From positions 38,384,790 to 38,448,789 of the forward strand of contig CM055314.2 in assembly GCA_029255685.2 (NCBI GenBank): a stretch of 64,000 nucleotides of DNA, in the 5' to 3' direction. Positions 46,969-59,090 of this stretch are shown one piece after another (within the stretch, counting starts at the first letter, position 1; each line of letters opens with the position of its first letter). The position numbers were made by a program, and so were the translations under genes. Under the pieces are notes generated by a model. The model saw nothing but the letters and a program-made list of their open reading frames with translations, was not told the DNA's origin and did no database searches. The DNA comes from Silene conica. Taxonomy: Eukaryota; Streptophyta; Magnoliopsida; Caryophyllales; Caryophyllaceae.

Positions 46969-47663
46969 TGTAAAACCCCTCGCGAAAGCGGAAATATAAA
47001 CACACAAAAGTACCAAAAATGCAGCGGAATTTAAAACTTTTTAAAGTAAACTAAACAACATGCGAGAAGTCTTAAACTGAAACAGAAACTGAAACTGGAA
47101 TAAAACCAAAATAGATAAGTAACAGTTCTAAGTATCGGAAACAAATATATACATCAGCCTGGGATGGAACATCCCTACAGGCACCAAAACAAATGAAACA
47201 AAAGTCTAAGAGTCTAGCTATGCGATATAAGGTAAGTCATATGATGACAGCAGGATCATCACTCGCTAGCCCTCTCGTGAACCCATCTCCAACCTGCATG
47301 TACCTACATACATGAAAACATGTACGCCACAATCAGTGGGGAGTGACTAGAGTTCTCCTAGCCACCTTTTGTGACAACACGTAACACATAAAACAATACA
47401 GAATACTCCAACATATATCAACATGTGAAGCATAAACATCTCATCAATTGATCTCATAATAACATGCCAACTCTAGTGCACGGCTCTCAACCAACTTCAT
47501 AAACCGTTAGGAAGGAGAGTCGTTTTCCCTACTGGTTACCCAGTCGGGGGGTCTTTCAATCCAACTATTTATGAAACCGAACTAAGAGTCACCCAATGCC
47601 TTGGATGATCAAACCATTACTCAAACAAATATACATTTACTCATCCTTATCAAACTCTATATC

Positions 47664-48275
47664 TGACACGTACCAACTCAAGGCAAGCAGATAAAATCAG
47701 CAAGTAAAAGGTTCAGCGGTCAACTTAAGACATAACCTAATACCAAAACGTTCAGCAAATGTAAAGGTTCAGCGGTCAACTTAAGACATAACCTAAACAC
47801 CAAAACATACAGCAAGCAAGGACTCAGAGGCCAACTTAAGGCATGGACCTGCCAATCAGCAAGACACTAGACTCAGCGGCCAACTTAAGGCATAGACTAG
47901 CATCCAAAAGTAAAGGACTCAGAGGCCAGCTTAAGGCATGTCCCTTCACCACATCACAAGGTACTAAACTCATAGGCCAGCTTAAGGCATGTTCTAGCAC
48001 CAAACATCTGCACCCCGGGCAAGGTGTCAGTTCCTTAGCTACACCGTTGTGCAGCTGCTCTACTCGTCAGACTCAGAGGCCAACTTAAGGCATGTTCCAA
48101 CGCGATCACTATCACACATGTCTGAACTCAGAGGCCAGCTTAAGGCATGTCCCAGACACGACAAACACACACATATAGGGCTCAGAGGCCAGCTTAAGGC
48201 ATATCCCCATATATGACAATCAACTCACGTATTAAGTTCAGAGGCCAACTTAAGGCATAACTTAATACGCATCAA
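47664..48275. repeat. Hairpin minisatellite of LTR H with core CAGAGGCCAACTTAAGGCAT
   Basis: About eleven units of 45-55 bp. Arms pair within units, for example CGTATTAAGTT (48228-48238) with AACTTAATACG (48259-48269), 11 bp perfect; AGGTT with AACCT; and GTCTG with CAGAC near 48120-48160. Some units pair only weakly. The truncated 5' LTR carries the first units at 55135-55480. Confidence 0.88.
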
Positions 48276-48559
48276 AACAATATCAACCAAAGTCTATGAA
48301 CTAATCTATTAGTTCTATTTTTCTTAACTTCTAATCAACACTTAATTGACCCCGAGAACTAAGTCGAGGGAGAGCCGGTTTCCCTTTCGGTTACCCGACC
48401 AGGGGGTCTCTATCCTTACTCCATTCCCGAACCCAATATAATGTTGCCCATCCTCCGGGGACCTCAAATACATGCCAAAGGTACACAAAACGAGTTTCAA
48501 CCAAAACCGACTAACCATCTGAAAGTTACGATTAAATTACAAAATCAAATAGCCTACAG

Positions 48560-48955
48560 GGGTCCCCAGCCGGTCGGCAGGCAGTCGGTCGGCCGGCTGG
48601 TGACCTCCTCAGCCTCCCCTCCTTTTTCCCAAAACAGACAACACACGGACTCCCAGCCGGTCGGCAGGCAGCCGGTCGGCCGGGTGGGAACCCTATTCCT
48701 AGCCTTCGCAAACTTCGTAACCATCCCCACATGCACTCCCAGCCGGCTGGCAGGCGGCCGGTCTGCCGGCTGGGCTCCCCTTTTATCCTATATTCTTCGC
48801 AAACACCCTCAATACAACAATGACTACCAGTCGGTCGGCAGGCAGTCGGTCGGCCGGCTGGCAGTCCTAAGGCCAAAATCTTAAAAATACGAAAAACACA
48901 AGGATGCGCTCCCAGCCGGTCGACCGGCGGCCGGTCGGTCGACCGGCTCAGAGAG
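48560..48955. repeat. GC-rich palindrome array CCAGCCGG...CCGGCTGG in LTR H
   Basis: Five hairpin units of about 35 bp recur every 80-90 bases. Arms are CCAGCCGG (48566-48573) and CCGGCTGG (48593-48600) around a TCGGCAGGCAGTCGG-type loop. Bases between the units are unrelated and AT-richer. The homologous array of LTR M is at 58560-58945. Confidence 0.88.
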
Positions 48956-49778
48956 CCTGTAACGAAAACGCGATTTTCCAGAACTTCTTATACTTCACAA
49001 ATCGACTCTAAAATTCGAATAGCACTACAATTGATGTTTACCCAACAACATAAATCATTCAATACTACTATTCTACCAGCAATCAAGTCCCATAACAATC
49101 CTCAAATGATTATATCGAGTATCCGTCGCAAAATGTGAAAAACTTAAAATGAACTTAGGAACATATAACAACCACTTAAAGCATGAATTCTTCATAACAA
49201 TATCATCCTAAACATATTACTAAGTCCTTTGATCAATATACATCAACAAAAACAGAAACCAACACGAGAATCGCAACAAACATGCTAATATACACATAAA
49301 GGCCGAGTTATCTCATTATCGTCACCTTCCAAGCTAATCCGGCTAAAGATCTTCCTCAACAATGTAGCTATCGATGTCCGGGTTGTCCAATCCTTCACCT
49401 ACAAACATGAAAAACGGGTTTAAGAACATAAGAACGGAATTTATGTAAAGAAATCTTAAGAAATGGAGGTTTATGAGAGTTTGGTTTTACTGTAAAATGA
49501 AACCTTGGAGAAGAAGAATGTCGACATCTTATTTAAGTAGGGTACAAGTGAGGTGTCCTTTCCGTATTAAAAGAACGGGTCGGATTATTAGAACGGATAT
49601 TTAGGTCGGATATTTAAATGTTGCCAAGTTTGTATTCGTCTTAAGGACTTGCGGTTCTTAAGACGGATCTTACTTATTAAATTAAAATCTTCCGAATTAA
49701 ATTATTAAAATGTTATTTTATTACGTAAAATAATTTAAAATGATTAAATTAGATTTTACGAAAATACGGGATGTTACA

Positions 49779-49792
49779 ATCACCCCAACTTC
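49779..49792 (-). other. Polypurine tract of H
   Basis: The minus strand reads AAGTTGGGGTGAT directly before the 3' LTR; the usual gypsy box CGAGGACGAAACTTT lies next to it (49799-49813 complement). Confidence 0.8.
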
Positions 49793-49843
49793 AAAAAGTT
49801 TCGTCCTCGAAACTCGAACGGATATAAATCTATACACTATACC

Positions 49844-52800
49844 TCAATCGAATAAGAAGGGATGCGCAGTACGCATCGATGCCTCAGTCTCCCATGTCTG
49901 CTCCTCGACATCACCGCAACGCCATAGAATCTTCACCAAGGGCACCACCTTGCTCCTGAGCTTCCTCTCCTGTCGGTCAAGAATCTTCACTGGACGCTCC
50001 TCGAAAGCAAGACTCGGCTCCAGGTTATCGATCTCTCTAGGCAAAACATGACTCGGGTCACTAATGTATCTGCGGAGCTGGGAAACGTGAAAGACGTTAT
50101 GAACCTTGCCCAAATTAGGAGGCAAGTCCAAACGGTAAGCTACGGCGCCAATCTTCTTCACGATCACAAATGGTCCAATGAACTTAGGGTTTAGCTTGCC
50201 CTTAACGCCAAACCTTTTGACGCCTTTCATCGGAGACACTCTCAAAAAGACACTATCACCCTCCTCAAACTCTAAGGGTCGACGACGGACATCAGCATAG
50301 GACTTCTGCCGGTCCTGAGCGGCCTTCATCCTATTCCTAATGAGCTGAACACGGTCAATGGTCACAGCTAGCTGGTCAGGTCCAAGGTCGTGCACGTTAC
50401 TCGCCTGATCCCAGCAGATCGGGCTACGGCACTTCCTACCATAAAGAGCCTCGTACGGAGCCATACCAATGGAAGCATGATAACTGTTGTTGTAAGAAAA
50501 CTCTACCAACGGCAAACACTGCTCCCAGGAACTCTGAAAATCGAGGGCACAAGCGCGGAGCAAATCCTCTAGTGTCTGAATGGTCCTCTCGGATTGCCCA
50601 TCGGTCGCGGCATGAAAAGCAGTACTCATCAACAAACGGCTACCCATAGCCTCCTGCAAAGCCTTCCAGAATCTGGAACAAAACCTCGGATCTCGATCTG
50701 AAACGATCTCTCTCGGCACGCCATGATATCGGACTATCTCAGCAATATAAGCCCTAGCTAAACGATCCATGTCCCACGTCTCTCTGATCGGCACGAATCT
50801 GGCACACTTAGTTAGACAATCAACAATAACCCAAATCGCATCTTTGCCTCCCACAGTCTTAGGCAAAGCTGTCACAAAATCCATAGATATGCATTCCCAC
50901 TTCCACTGAGGAACAGGAAGCGGCTGTAACAAACCACCAGGCCTCCTATGCTCTATCTTGACTTGTTGACAAGTCAAGCACCTACTAACATAATCCAAGA
51001 TCTCCTTCTTCATACCAGGCCACCAAAACATAAGCCTCAAATCCTTGTGTATCTTCTCTCCTCCTGGATGAACGGAATACGGTGACAAATGAGCCTCATC
51101 AAGAATCCTCTTCCTCAAATCTGGCACATCGGGGACATACATCCTACCACGGAACCTAAGGAAACCATCAGCATCAATCACTAAGTCAGGTGCAACACCA
51201 CTCGAAATCTTAGCCTCGAACTTCTTGAAATCGGCATCTGAAGGTAAACTTTGGCGAATCTCCCAATACAAAGACGGCTCGGCAGTCATAGCAGCTAACC
51301 AATCAAAACCACTACCCACCATCTCTAGCCTCAGCTTCCGGAACTCGGAACACAACTCATCGGGCAATACTCTCATGGCACTCATCGAGTGAGAAGTCTT
51401 GCGGCTAAGCGCATCAGCAACTACATTGGCTTTTCCCTCATGGTATAACAACTCAAGGTCGTAATCCTTCACCAACTCTAGCCAACGTCTCTGTCTCATG
51501 TTAAGGTCTTTCTGGGTAAAAATGTACTTAAGACTCTTGTGATCTGTGAAAATACGGCAATGGGATCCAATCAGGTAATGTCGCCACATCTTCAGAGCAT
51601 GAACGACTGCGGCCAACTCCAAATCATGTGTCGGATAGTTCACCTCGTGAACTCTCAACTGTCTAGATGAATAGGCTATCACCTTACCACTCTGCATCAG
51701 TACACATCCAAGTCCTAACATCGAAGCATCACAATACACATCAAAGTCAACCCCGATCTCTGGCAAAGCAAGTATAGGAGCGGAGGTCAACCTAGTCTTC
51801 AACTCCTGGAAAGAACTCTCACACTTGTCGGTCCAAACAAACTTAGCCTCCTTCTTCAGTAACTGAGTCATCGGGCGAGCTAATCTAGAGAAATCCTCAA
51901 CAAATCTACGATAATAACCAGCCATTCCAAGGAAACTACGGATCTCTCCAACATCTTTGGGACTCTCCCAATCAACTACCGCCTCAATCTTCGCGGGATC
52001 AACCATAACTCCCTCACTAGATATCACATGTCCAAGAAATGCAACCTTAGATAGCCAAAACTCACACTTAGAGAACTTCGCGAACCACTTCTGTCGACGC
52101 AATATCCCAAGAATCAATCGAAGATGCTCAGCATGTTCCTCATCGGTCTTCGAATAAATGAGAATGTCATCAATAAACACCACAACACAAGTGTCAAGAT
52201 ACTCACTAAAGGTACGGTTCATCTGATCCATGAAGATAGCAGGTGCATTAGTCAACCCAAAAGGCATAACCACGAACTCAAAATGCCCATATCTGGTACG
52301 AAAAGCAGTCTTCGCAATATCAGCCTCTCTCACTGGAATCTGATGATAACCCGATCGAAGATCAATCTTAGAAAACCTAGAAGCACCTCTCAACTGATCA
52401 AACAAGTCATCTATCCTAGGCAAAGGATATCTGTTCTTCACGGTCACTCGGTTCAGCTCTCTATAGTCAATGCAAAGTCTCATGGAACCATCTTTCTTCT
52501 TAACGAACAAAACGGGAGCACCCCACGGAGAAGCACTAGGTCTAATGAAACCTTTCTCGATCATCTCTTCCAACTGTTGCTTCAATTCTTTCAACTCTGG
52601 CGGAGCCATACGGTAAGGAGCTTTAGAAATCGGTCCGGTACCTGGAACAAGCTCAATGGTAAACTCCACATCTCTCTCTGGCGGTATCCCTGGCAAGTCA
52701 TCTGGGAAAACATCTGGATATTCACAAACAATGGCTACATCCTCAAGCTTCGGTAGCGATGGTTTAGCAGCTGTAACAACACACAGGAAGGCTTGGCAAC

Positions 52801-54280
52801 CCTTCCTAAGAAGATGAGATGCTTTCATCGAAGAGATAACACGAACACCCCTTTGAGGGCGAGTTCCCCTATAGGAAACACGAACTCCTGAAGAACTCCT
52901 CAAGCAGATTTTCAGGTCGCGACACTCGAAGCGAGCATGGTATCGCGATAACCAATCCATACCGAGGATAATGTCAAACTCCTCGAGAGGAAATCTCAGT
53001 AAGTCCGCTGGAAATGTGGCTTGACCAATAATAATAGGAACATCCCTATGGGACGAAGAGCAGGAAAACACGTCTCCAGAAGGTAAGGAAATAGAAGTCT
53101 CCTCAACCAATGAAGACTCAAGAGCTAAACGGTCGGCGAACTGAGTCGATATAAACGATAAAGAACCTCCAGTATCGAACAAAATAAGGCACTCAGCACC
53201 AAGAACAGAAAAGATACCAGCAACAATATCTGGATGAGCCTCTGCCTCAGCCCTAGTCATCACAAAGATCTTTCCTTTCGGCTTTCCTCCCTTAGTCGCT
53301 ACAGCAGTAGTGGCAGCCTTGCCAAGTGCGGTGTTCCTCTCAGGACACTCGTAAGACTTGTGCCCAAATCCATTGCAAGTATAGCACTTGAAAGCATTCT
53401 TGAAACAGTCAAAACCCGGATGAGAAGGTTTACCACAACGGTGGCAAACACTAGCAGCTGTGTCGGTGTGAACAATGGTCTTAGCAACCGGAGCAGAGAA
53501 CCTCTCAAAACGCTTCTTCTGAGAAGAAGGCGAAGAAGTAGAAGGAACAAATGGTCTCTTCCCCTGGTACACGGATCTCTGGTGAGGAGTCACACTAGAA
53601 GTAGCAGCACGGGTCTCAGCATCTATGGCACAAATAGAACTCTCGGCCCAAATAGCATCATCATATACCTCCACAAAAGAAGTAGAGTCACGACGAACCA
53701 TGCTCTCGATGCGTGGCCCTAGCTTGCCACGGTAAAAGTAGACTCTTTCGGCCTCATCTCTGACAAATCTCGATGCGAAGTGAGCTAGCTGGTTGAAACG
53801 GTCTGTGAACTCCTGAACTGACATCTTGCCTTGCTTCAAATCCATGAATTCTTTGATTCGCTGTGATCTGAGCTCTTTAGGATAGAACCTCGTCCCGAGC
53901 TTATCCTTAAAAGCATCCCAATCGAACAAAGGATCAAGAGTGAAGGTAGGTCCTATCAACGCCCACCACCTATCGGCCTCAAGGGTAAGAAAGTGAGTGG
54001 CTAGCCGCACTCTATCCTCTCTACCCACCGAATACATAGCAAAGCTCCTCTCCATCTCCCTGAACAACTCGGTAAGAGCTACCGGATCAACCTCGCCACC
54101 ATATGTCTTCACGTGGCTACGGGACATCTGCGAAGCTATCCATGAGAAACTACCAGGACGATTAGCCTCGTTGCCTGGCGGTGGAGGAGGTGGAACATTC
54201 CCTGCTTGCTGTCTCTGAGTCTCAAGCAAATGCTGAATTGCTTGCAGCACAATGTTATCAGCAGCCCTAGGTCTCACCAT
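49844..54280 (-). CDS. H gag-pol polyprotein, intact, with chromodomain-like C-terminus
   Basis: One open frame of 1478 codons encodes all proteins of a chromovirus. Gag core runs about 45-230. Two intact zinc knuckles ([28 protein letters not shown]) lie at about 275-312. The protease loop is LFDTGGS (D369). Reverse transcriptase spans about 550-770, with [14 protein letters not shown] and the active site FIDD at 702-705. RNase H ([17 protein letters not shown]) spans about 845-960. Integrase has zinc finger [11 protein letters not shown] to CLTCQQVK, and catalytic [14 protein letters not shown] and DGQSERT. A GPY/F module and a chromodomain-like tail ([29 protein letters not shown]) end the protein. 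The length is usual for Tekay/Del elements. The ATG at 54280 lies about 150 bases from the primer site. All catalytic residues I checked are present. The upstream LTR is truncated, so promoter activity is doubtful. Confidence 0.95.
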   Translation of the reverse strand: MVRPRAADNIVLQAIQHLLETQRQQAGNVPPPPPPGNEANRPGSFSWIASQMSRSHVKTYGGEVDPVALTELFREMERSFAMYSVGREDRVRLATHFLTLEADRWWALIGPTFTLDPLFDWDAFKDKLGTRFYPKELRSQRIKEFMDLKQGKMSVQEFTDRFNQLAHFASRFVRDEAERVYFYRGKLGPRIESMVRRDSTSFVEVYDDAIWAESSICAIDAETRAATSSVTPHQRSVYQGKRPFVPSTSSPSSQKKRFERFSAPVAKTIVHTDTAASVCHRCGKPSHPGFDCFKNAFKCYTCNGFGHKSYECPERNTALGKAATTAVATKGGKPKGKIFVMTRAEAEAHPDIVAGIFSVLGAECLILFDTGGSLSFISTQFADRLALESSLVEETSISLPSGDVFSCSSSHRDVPIIIGQATFPADLLRFPLEEFDIILGMDWLSRYHARFECRDLKICLRSSSGVRVSYRGTRPQRGVRVISSMKASHLLRKGCQAFLCVVTAAKPSLPKLEDVAIVCEYPDVFPDDLPGIPPERDVEFTIELVPGTGPISKAPYRMAPPELKELKQQLEEMIEKGFIRPSASPWGAPVLFVKKKDGSMRLCIDYRELNRVTVKNRYPLPRIDDLFDQLRGASRFSKIDLRSGYHQIPVREADIAKTAFRTRYGHFEFVVMPFGLTNAPAIFMDQMNRTFSEYLDTCVVVFIDDILIYSKTDEEHAEHLRLILGILRRQKWFAKFSKCEFWLSKVAFLGHVISSEGVMVDPAKIEAVVDWESPKDVGEIRSFLGMAGYYRRFVEDFSRLARPMTQLLKKEAKFVWTDKCESSFQELKTRLTSAPILALPEIGVDFDVYCDASMLGLGCVLMQSGKVIAYSSRQLRVHEVNYPTHDLELAAVVHALKMWRHYLIGSHCRIFTDHKSLKYIFTQKDLNMRQRRWLELVKDYDLELLYHEGKANVVADALSRKTSHSMSAMRVLPDELCSEFRKLRLEMVGSGFDWLAAMTAEPSLYWEIRQSLPSDADFKKFEAKISSGVAPDLVIDADGFLRFRGRMYVPDVPDLRKRILDEAHLSPYSVHPGGEKIHKDLRLMFWWPGMKKEILDYVSRCLTCQQVKIEHRRPGGLLQPLPVPQWKWECISMDFVTALPKTVGGKDAIWVIVDCLTKCARFVPIRETWDMDRLARAYIAEIVRYHGVPREIVSDRDPRFCSRFWKALQEAMGSRLLMSTAFHAATDGQSERTIQTLEDLLRACALDFQSSWEQCLPLVEFSYNNSYHASIGMAPYEALYGRKCRSPICWDQASNVHDLGPDQLAVTIDRVQLIRNRMKAAQDRQKSYADVRRRPLEFEEGDSVFLRVSPMKGVKRFGVKGKLNPKFIGPFVIVKKIGAVAYRLDLPPNLGKVHNVFHVSQLRRYISDPSHVLPREIDNLEPSLAFEERPVKILDRQERKLRSKVVPLVKILWRCGDVEEQTWETEASMRTAHPFLFD

Positions 54281-54432
54281 CCTTCAAAAGAGAAAACAAG
54301 TATTAGCTTAGCAATTAGCAATCACAAATAGACTACAAAATAAGTCCTTAGATCTACCCATCTCTCATTCATTATTTGTTTATTTGGTCAAGTTAAGGTT
54401 GGGGGTCACATGAGTGCGTCGGGAGCAATAAT

Positions 54433-54444
54433 GCTCTGATACCA
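54433..54444 (-). other. Primer-binding site of H (initiator tRNA-Met)
   Basis: The minus strand reads TGGTATCAGAGC, two bases from the LTR end at 54447. Confidence 0.92.
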
Positions 54445-54446
54445 AC

Positions 54447-55531
54447 TGTAAAACCCCTCGCGAAAGCGGAAATATAAACACACAAAAGTACCAAAAATGC
54501 AGCGGAATTTAAAACTTTTTAAAGTAAACTAAACAACATGCGAGAAGTCTTAAACTGAAACAGAAACTGAAACTGGAATAAAACCAAAATAGATAAGTAA
54601 CAGTTCTAAGTATCGGAAACAAATATATACATCAGCCTGGGATGGAACATCCCTACAGGCACCAAAACAAATGAAACAAAAGTCTAAGAGTCTAGCTATG
54701 TGATATAAGGTAAGTCATATGATGACAGCAGGATCATCACTCGCTAGCCCTCTCGTGAACCCATCTCCAACCTGCATGTACCTACATACATGAAAACATG
54801 TACGCCACAATCAGTGGGGAGTGACTAGAGTTCTCCTAGCCACCTTTTGTGACAACACGTAACACATAAAACAATACAGAATACTCCAACATATATCAAC
54901 ATGTGAAGCATAAACATCTCATCAATTGATCTCATAACATGCCAACTCTAGTGCACGGCTCTCAACCAACTTCATAAACCGTTAGGAAGGAGAGCCGGTT
55001 TCCCTACTGGTTACCTAGTCGGGGGCTCTTTCAATCCAACTATTTATGAAACCGAACTAAGAGTCACCCAATGCCTTGGATGATCAAACCATAACTCAAA
55101 CAAATATACATTTACTCATCCTTATCAAACTCTATATCTGACACGTACCAACTCAAGGCAAGCAGATAAAATCAGCAAGTAAAAGGTTCAGCGGTCAACT
55201 TAAGACATAACCTAATACCAAAACGTTCAGCAAGTGTAAAGGTTCAGCGGTCAACTTAAGACATAACCTAAACACCAAAACATACAGCAAGCAAGGACTC
55301 AGAGGCCAACTTAAGGCATGGACCTGCCAATCAGCAAGACACTAGACTCAGCGGCCAACTTAAGGCATAGACTAGCATCCAAAAGTAAAGGACTCAGAGG
55401 CCAGCTTAAGGCATGTCCCTTCACCACATCACAAGGTACTAAACTCAGAGGCCAGCTTAAGGCATGTTCTAGCACCAAACATCTGCACCCCGGGCAAGGT
55501 GTCAGTTCCTTAGCTACCCCGTTGTGCAGCT
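54447..55531 (-). repeat. 5' LTR of H, truncated to 1085 bp
   Basis: It matches the first part of 46969-49778 up to GTTGTGCAGCT. It then stops at the deletion junction with G. The lost part is the outer (U3) end of the LTR in element orientation, which normally holds the promoter. Confidence 0.93.
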
Positions 55532-55544
55532 AAAAGGTTCAGCG
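55532..55544. other. Deletion junction with templated filler between H and G
   Basis: Between the last H LTR base (55531) and G pol lies AAAAGGTTCAGCG. With the preceding T it equals TAAAAGGTTCAGCG at 55180-55193 of the same H LTR, about 350 bp away. This is typical of end-joining repair that copied a nearby template. Confidence 0.75.
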
Positions 55545-56269
55545 TTAGTCAATTCGAATGGCATAACCACAAATTCATAGTGGCCATACCTCGTTCTGAA
55601 AGCGGTCTTTGGAATATCTTCATCCTTTATTCTCAACTGGTGATACCCGGATCTCAAGTCGATCTTAGAGAAAACTCCAGCTCCACTTAAATGATCGAAC
55701 AGGTCGTCAATTCTTGGCAAAGGATAACGGTTCTTGATGGTCACATTGTTCAGCTCTCGGTAGTCAACACAAAGCCTTAAACTCCCATCTTTCTTCTTTA
55801 CGAATAATACAGGTGCTCCCCAGTGTGACACACTGGGTCGGATGAATCCTTTCTCAGCTAGTTCATCCAACTGCTTCTTCAATTCCTCCATCTCCTTCGG
55901 TCCCATACGGTACGGTGATTTAGATATTGGTCCCGCCCCTGGTTTTAGATCAATGGAAAATTCCACCTCCCTCCTTGGCGGTAACCCTGGAACGTCGTCT
56001 CGGAATACTCCCTCAAACTCCCGTACTACAGGTATCTCACTAGTCTTGGGGGTCTCAGCCTCACAATCCCACATTTGGCATAAGATCAGACTCTCTCCCT
56101 TCCTTAAGCCGGACTTAAAAGTATTGACGGAAATGAATTTGATTTTTGGTTTGACTCGATATCCCTTGTAAGACACCCGCACTCCCTTAGGTCCTTTCAA
56201 GGAAATTTTCTTTTGATGACAGTCGATAAAAGCTCTATACTTCCCCAGCCAGTCCATCCCTAGGATCAC
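55545..56269 (-). pseudogene. G protease end and reverse transcriptase, truncated
   Basis: The frame begins with [13 protein letters not shown] (end of protease) and continues through [51 protein letters not shown] and [12 protein letters not shown]. It breaks just after MPFELTNA at the junction with H. The active site, RNase H and integrase are deleted. MPFEL has E where other copies have G. It is in the same frame as the gag segment but separated from it by a TGA at 56351-56353. Confidence 0.9.
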
Positions 56270-56350
56270 CTCAAAACCCCACAGTGGAAATTCTATGAGG
56301 TCACAGAAGAAAATTACTTCCCCGATTTTGATGGGTACACTCCTATAGAC

Positions 56351-57608
56351 TCATCTATTACAGGTGATCGACTCCCCTGAAGGTATGGTCACGGAGTCCG
56401 CGACCATATCAAACCTCTCAAGTCCCAAGGCCCTAACATGCTCTCTAGACACAAAGGAATGGGTTGCACCGGAATCAAAAAGTACGAACGTAGGTTTAGA
56501 GTTCACAAGAAAAGTACCGGTCACCACATGAGCATCATCCTTAGCTGCTTGTTTTCCCATGGCAAAAAGCTTGCCACTGGATTTGACTCCACTCTGATTG
56601 GCACCAGATGTCCCAGCCTGCTGGTTCCCTTCTGCTCCCGTCTTCTGATTGCTTCCACCCCCATTGTATTGGTTCTGGTACGAGCGGTTCTGATAGTTGT
56701 TATAGGTCCTTTGATAATTGCTGCTCCCTCCAGACTTCGCACCCCCACCATAGTTGGTCGTGGGTGTGCGATAGCCACTGCTACCATAAGACTGGGTGCG
56801 AGATCCCTGATATCCTGCTGTAGGCGTACGATAACCCCCGGACTGGTTTCCTCCAGATGAACGACACACTGCCTGCTTGTCTCCCCTCTTTCCACAGCCA
56901 AAACAAACTATTCTCGTTGAACCACTGCCAGAAACCCCACTCATGTGATTTCCCCCACTTTGATTTCTCACTCCTCCGGAAGTGTTGTTACTGAAGTAAC
57001 CACTAAACTTGTTGGTGCTTTGCTTCTTTGACCCAGAACTTTCAGTTACTGCCTCAGCCTTTCTCTTTTCAGATTTGGACTTCTTGTCCTCTTTGATCAT
57101 TTCTGAAAGCCTCTCCGCCGCCCCAGCCCGTAAATAGATGTCCCGGACAGTGGTGGGCGGAGCCGCAATCAGCCTCTTCTTGATGGCGATTGATAACCCC
57201 CTCTCAAACTTCATTGCCAGCATGGCATCATCAAACCCCATGTCCCCCACATAGCTCACCAACTGGATAAATTTTCTGTAATAGGCCTCCACCGTCATGT
57301 CTTCCGTCATCCTGAAGGTATCAAACTCCTCTCTTAGCTTGCTTTTCTGGAATTCTGGTAGAAACACTTCATATAAAATCCTCTTGAATGCGATCCAGGC
57401 AACAAACTCAGTTCCATCCTCCCTGGCTGCCTCTCGAATTTCACCTTTGTTCCCGGTCCACCAGTCTCCGGCCATACCCCTCAGATAGTGGGCTGCTTGG
57501 TCAACCCTCAATTCTTCAGGTCAATCCACCAACTCGAACAAGTTACTGAATTCCCGGCACCAAGCTCCTAGCAAATGAGGTTCCCCCTCCCCGGTGAATT
57601 GGGTAGGG
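56351..57608 (-). pseudogene. G gag and protease start
   Basis: In the listed frame the gag core runs from HYLRGMAGDWW to VSYVGDMGFDDAML (first 100 residues). A basic hinge (EDKKSKSEKRKAEA) follows, then a zinc knuckle in which the histidine is replaced by aspartate (C203, C206, D211, C216). A Gly/Tyr/Asn-rich low-complexity linker (about 217-300) leads to the protease loop LFDSGAT (D346). An in-frame TGA at 57521-57523 interrupts gag and another at 56351-56353 follows the protease loop. The upstream end adjoins the target site of solo LTR M. Confidence 0.87.
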
Positions 57609-58559
57609 TGATGTGTAACATCCCGCATTTTCGTAAAGTATATCTTAAAGGTTTTAATTATTTTTACGGGATAAAATAATATTTTAATATTTGATGTTAT
57701 TTCATTTAAAATAAATAGTGAGATCCGTCTTAAGAACCGTAAGTCCTTAAGACGAAGACAAACTTGACAAACTAAACTCATATCCTAAAACCCGTTCAAG
57801 ATATCCAAACCCGTTTTCACTAAACAGAAAGGACAACTTATAAACCCTCATAAACCCCTATTTGTCGACATTTTGGTCCTTTATCAAAACATAACACCGT
57901 AAACACATTTCCTCACAAAACCTCCATAATCTTCATCTTCTTTTCCTCTTTTATTCATCATCCGTTCATCAAATCAAGGTAATAATAACATTTTCGGAAT
58001 CCTCATCGAATTTGCAAGCCATCCGTCACTTCCGATTTTCATTTCCCTTATTTCGAAAATAGGCTGTTTTCCTAAGAATCCGTTTTTCAGTCCTTAAACT
58101 CGTTTTTCGTGCTTGTAGGTGAAGGATTAGACAACCCGGACGTGGATAGCTTCATCATAGAGGAGGAGCTTTGAGCGGGATTTCATATAAGGTGACGATT
58201 ACGAGTAACTCGGCCTTTTTGTTAAAATAGCAAGTTTTGTTGTGTTCTTGTTGTCATTTCTGATTTTTGTTTGAGGTTGATGATTAATGGACTTAGTAAC
58301 ATGTTAGGAATGTTCTTACTTGATGAATTCATGCCTTGTTGATGTTTCACATGCCCTTAAGTTATTTTCAGAAATTTTATGCTTGCGACGGATACATTTA
58401 ATAATCGCTTTGAGGATTGTTTTGTGGTTTAATTGCTGATAGATAGATGTATTGGATGATTTGATATAATGGGTAAACACTTGTTGTAATGATCGTAGAA
58501 GTTTTGAATCGAATTGTGAAGGTTTTGATATTGCTGGAAAATGCGAATTTCGTGGACAG

Positions 58560-58945
58560 GCTCTCTGAGCCGGTCGGCCGACCGGCCGCCGGTCGACCGG
58601 CTGGGGACGCTTTTAGTTGTTTTTGCAAATTTTGAAGTGCGTAGGATTAGGATGCCCAGCCGGCAGACCGGCCGCCTGCCAGCCGGTTGGGAGTGCATTG
58701 TAGGTGTTTTGCGAATTGTAGGAATGTAGGCTTGGGATGCCAGCCGGTAGGCCGGCTGCCTGCCAACCGGCTGGTAGCCTCTTTTAAGATTTTGCATAAG
58801 TTGGGATTTGGTTCCCAGCCGGTAGGCCGGCTGCCTGCCGACCGGCTGGGAGTCCTTTGTGTTGTTTTGTTTTAAAAGAAGAGGAAGCTGAGATGGGTTA
58901 CCAGCCGGTAGGCCGGCTGCCTGCCGACCGGCTGGGGACCCATGT
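58560..58945. repeat. GC-rich palindrome array of LTR M
   Basis: Five units with CAGCCGG...CCGGCTGG-type arms recur every 80-90 bases (58568, 58657, 58740, 58815 and 58902). They are homologous to 48560-48955 on the opposite strand. The 210-codon minus frame here is repeat-derived. Confidence 0.85.
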
Positions 58946-59090
58946 TGCCTATTTTTGTTTCGTAATTCGTTTGTAACTTTTAAACGGTTGATCGGTTTTG
59001 ATTGAAACTCGTTCCTTGTATCTTTGATTTGTGTTTGAGGTCCCCGGAGGATGGGCGACACTATATTGGGTTCGGGAATGGAGTGAGGAT

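Larger units (their letters stand above)
46969..49778 (-). repeat. 3' LTR of H (2810 bp)
   Basis: It starts TGTAAAACCCC and ends CGGGATGTTACA. It contains, from left to right, the GTACGCCACAATCAGTGGGG block (47328), a compound hairpin (47496-47575), the hairpin minisatellite (47664-48275), a second GC-rich block (48370-48410), and a GC palindrome array (48560-48950). The 147-codon frame over the palindrome array is repeat-derived. Confidence 0.95.
46964..55531 (-). mobile_element. Ty3/gypsy chromovirus H (Tekay/Del-like), 46969-55531
   Basis: Minus strand: truncated 5' LTR (54447-55531), tRNA-Met primer site, uninterrupted gag-pol, polypurine tract, complete 3' LTR (46969-49778). Over the shared 1085 bp the LTRs differ at about nine bases and one 3 bp gap by my count, under 1 percent. 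H is therefore the youngest gypsy here. The left flank GCTAG (46964-46968) is the target site in LTR G; the right one was lost in the deletion at 55531. Confidence 0.95.

Noticed and set aside
58429..59061. 210-codon minus-strand ORF with repeated QPVGRQP-type motifs
   Set aside because: It is the translation of the GC palindrome array of LTR M; the same applies to the 147-codon ORF at 48441-48884.
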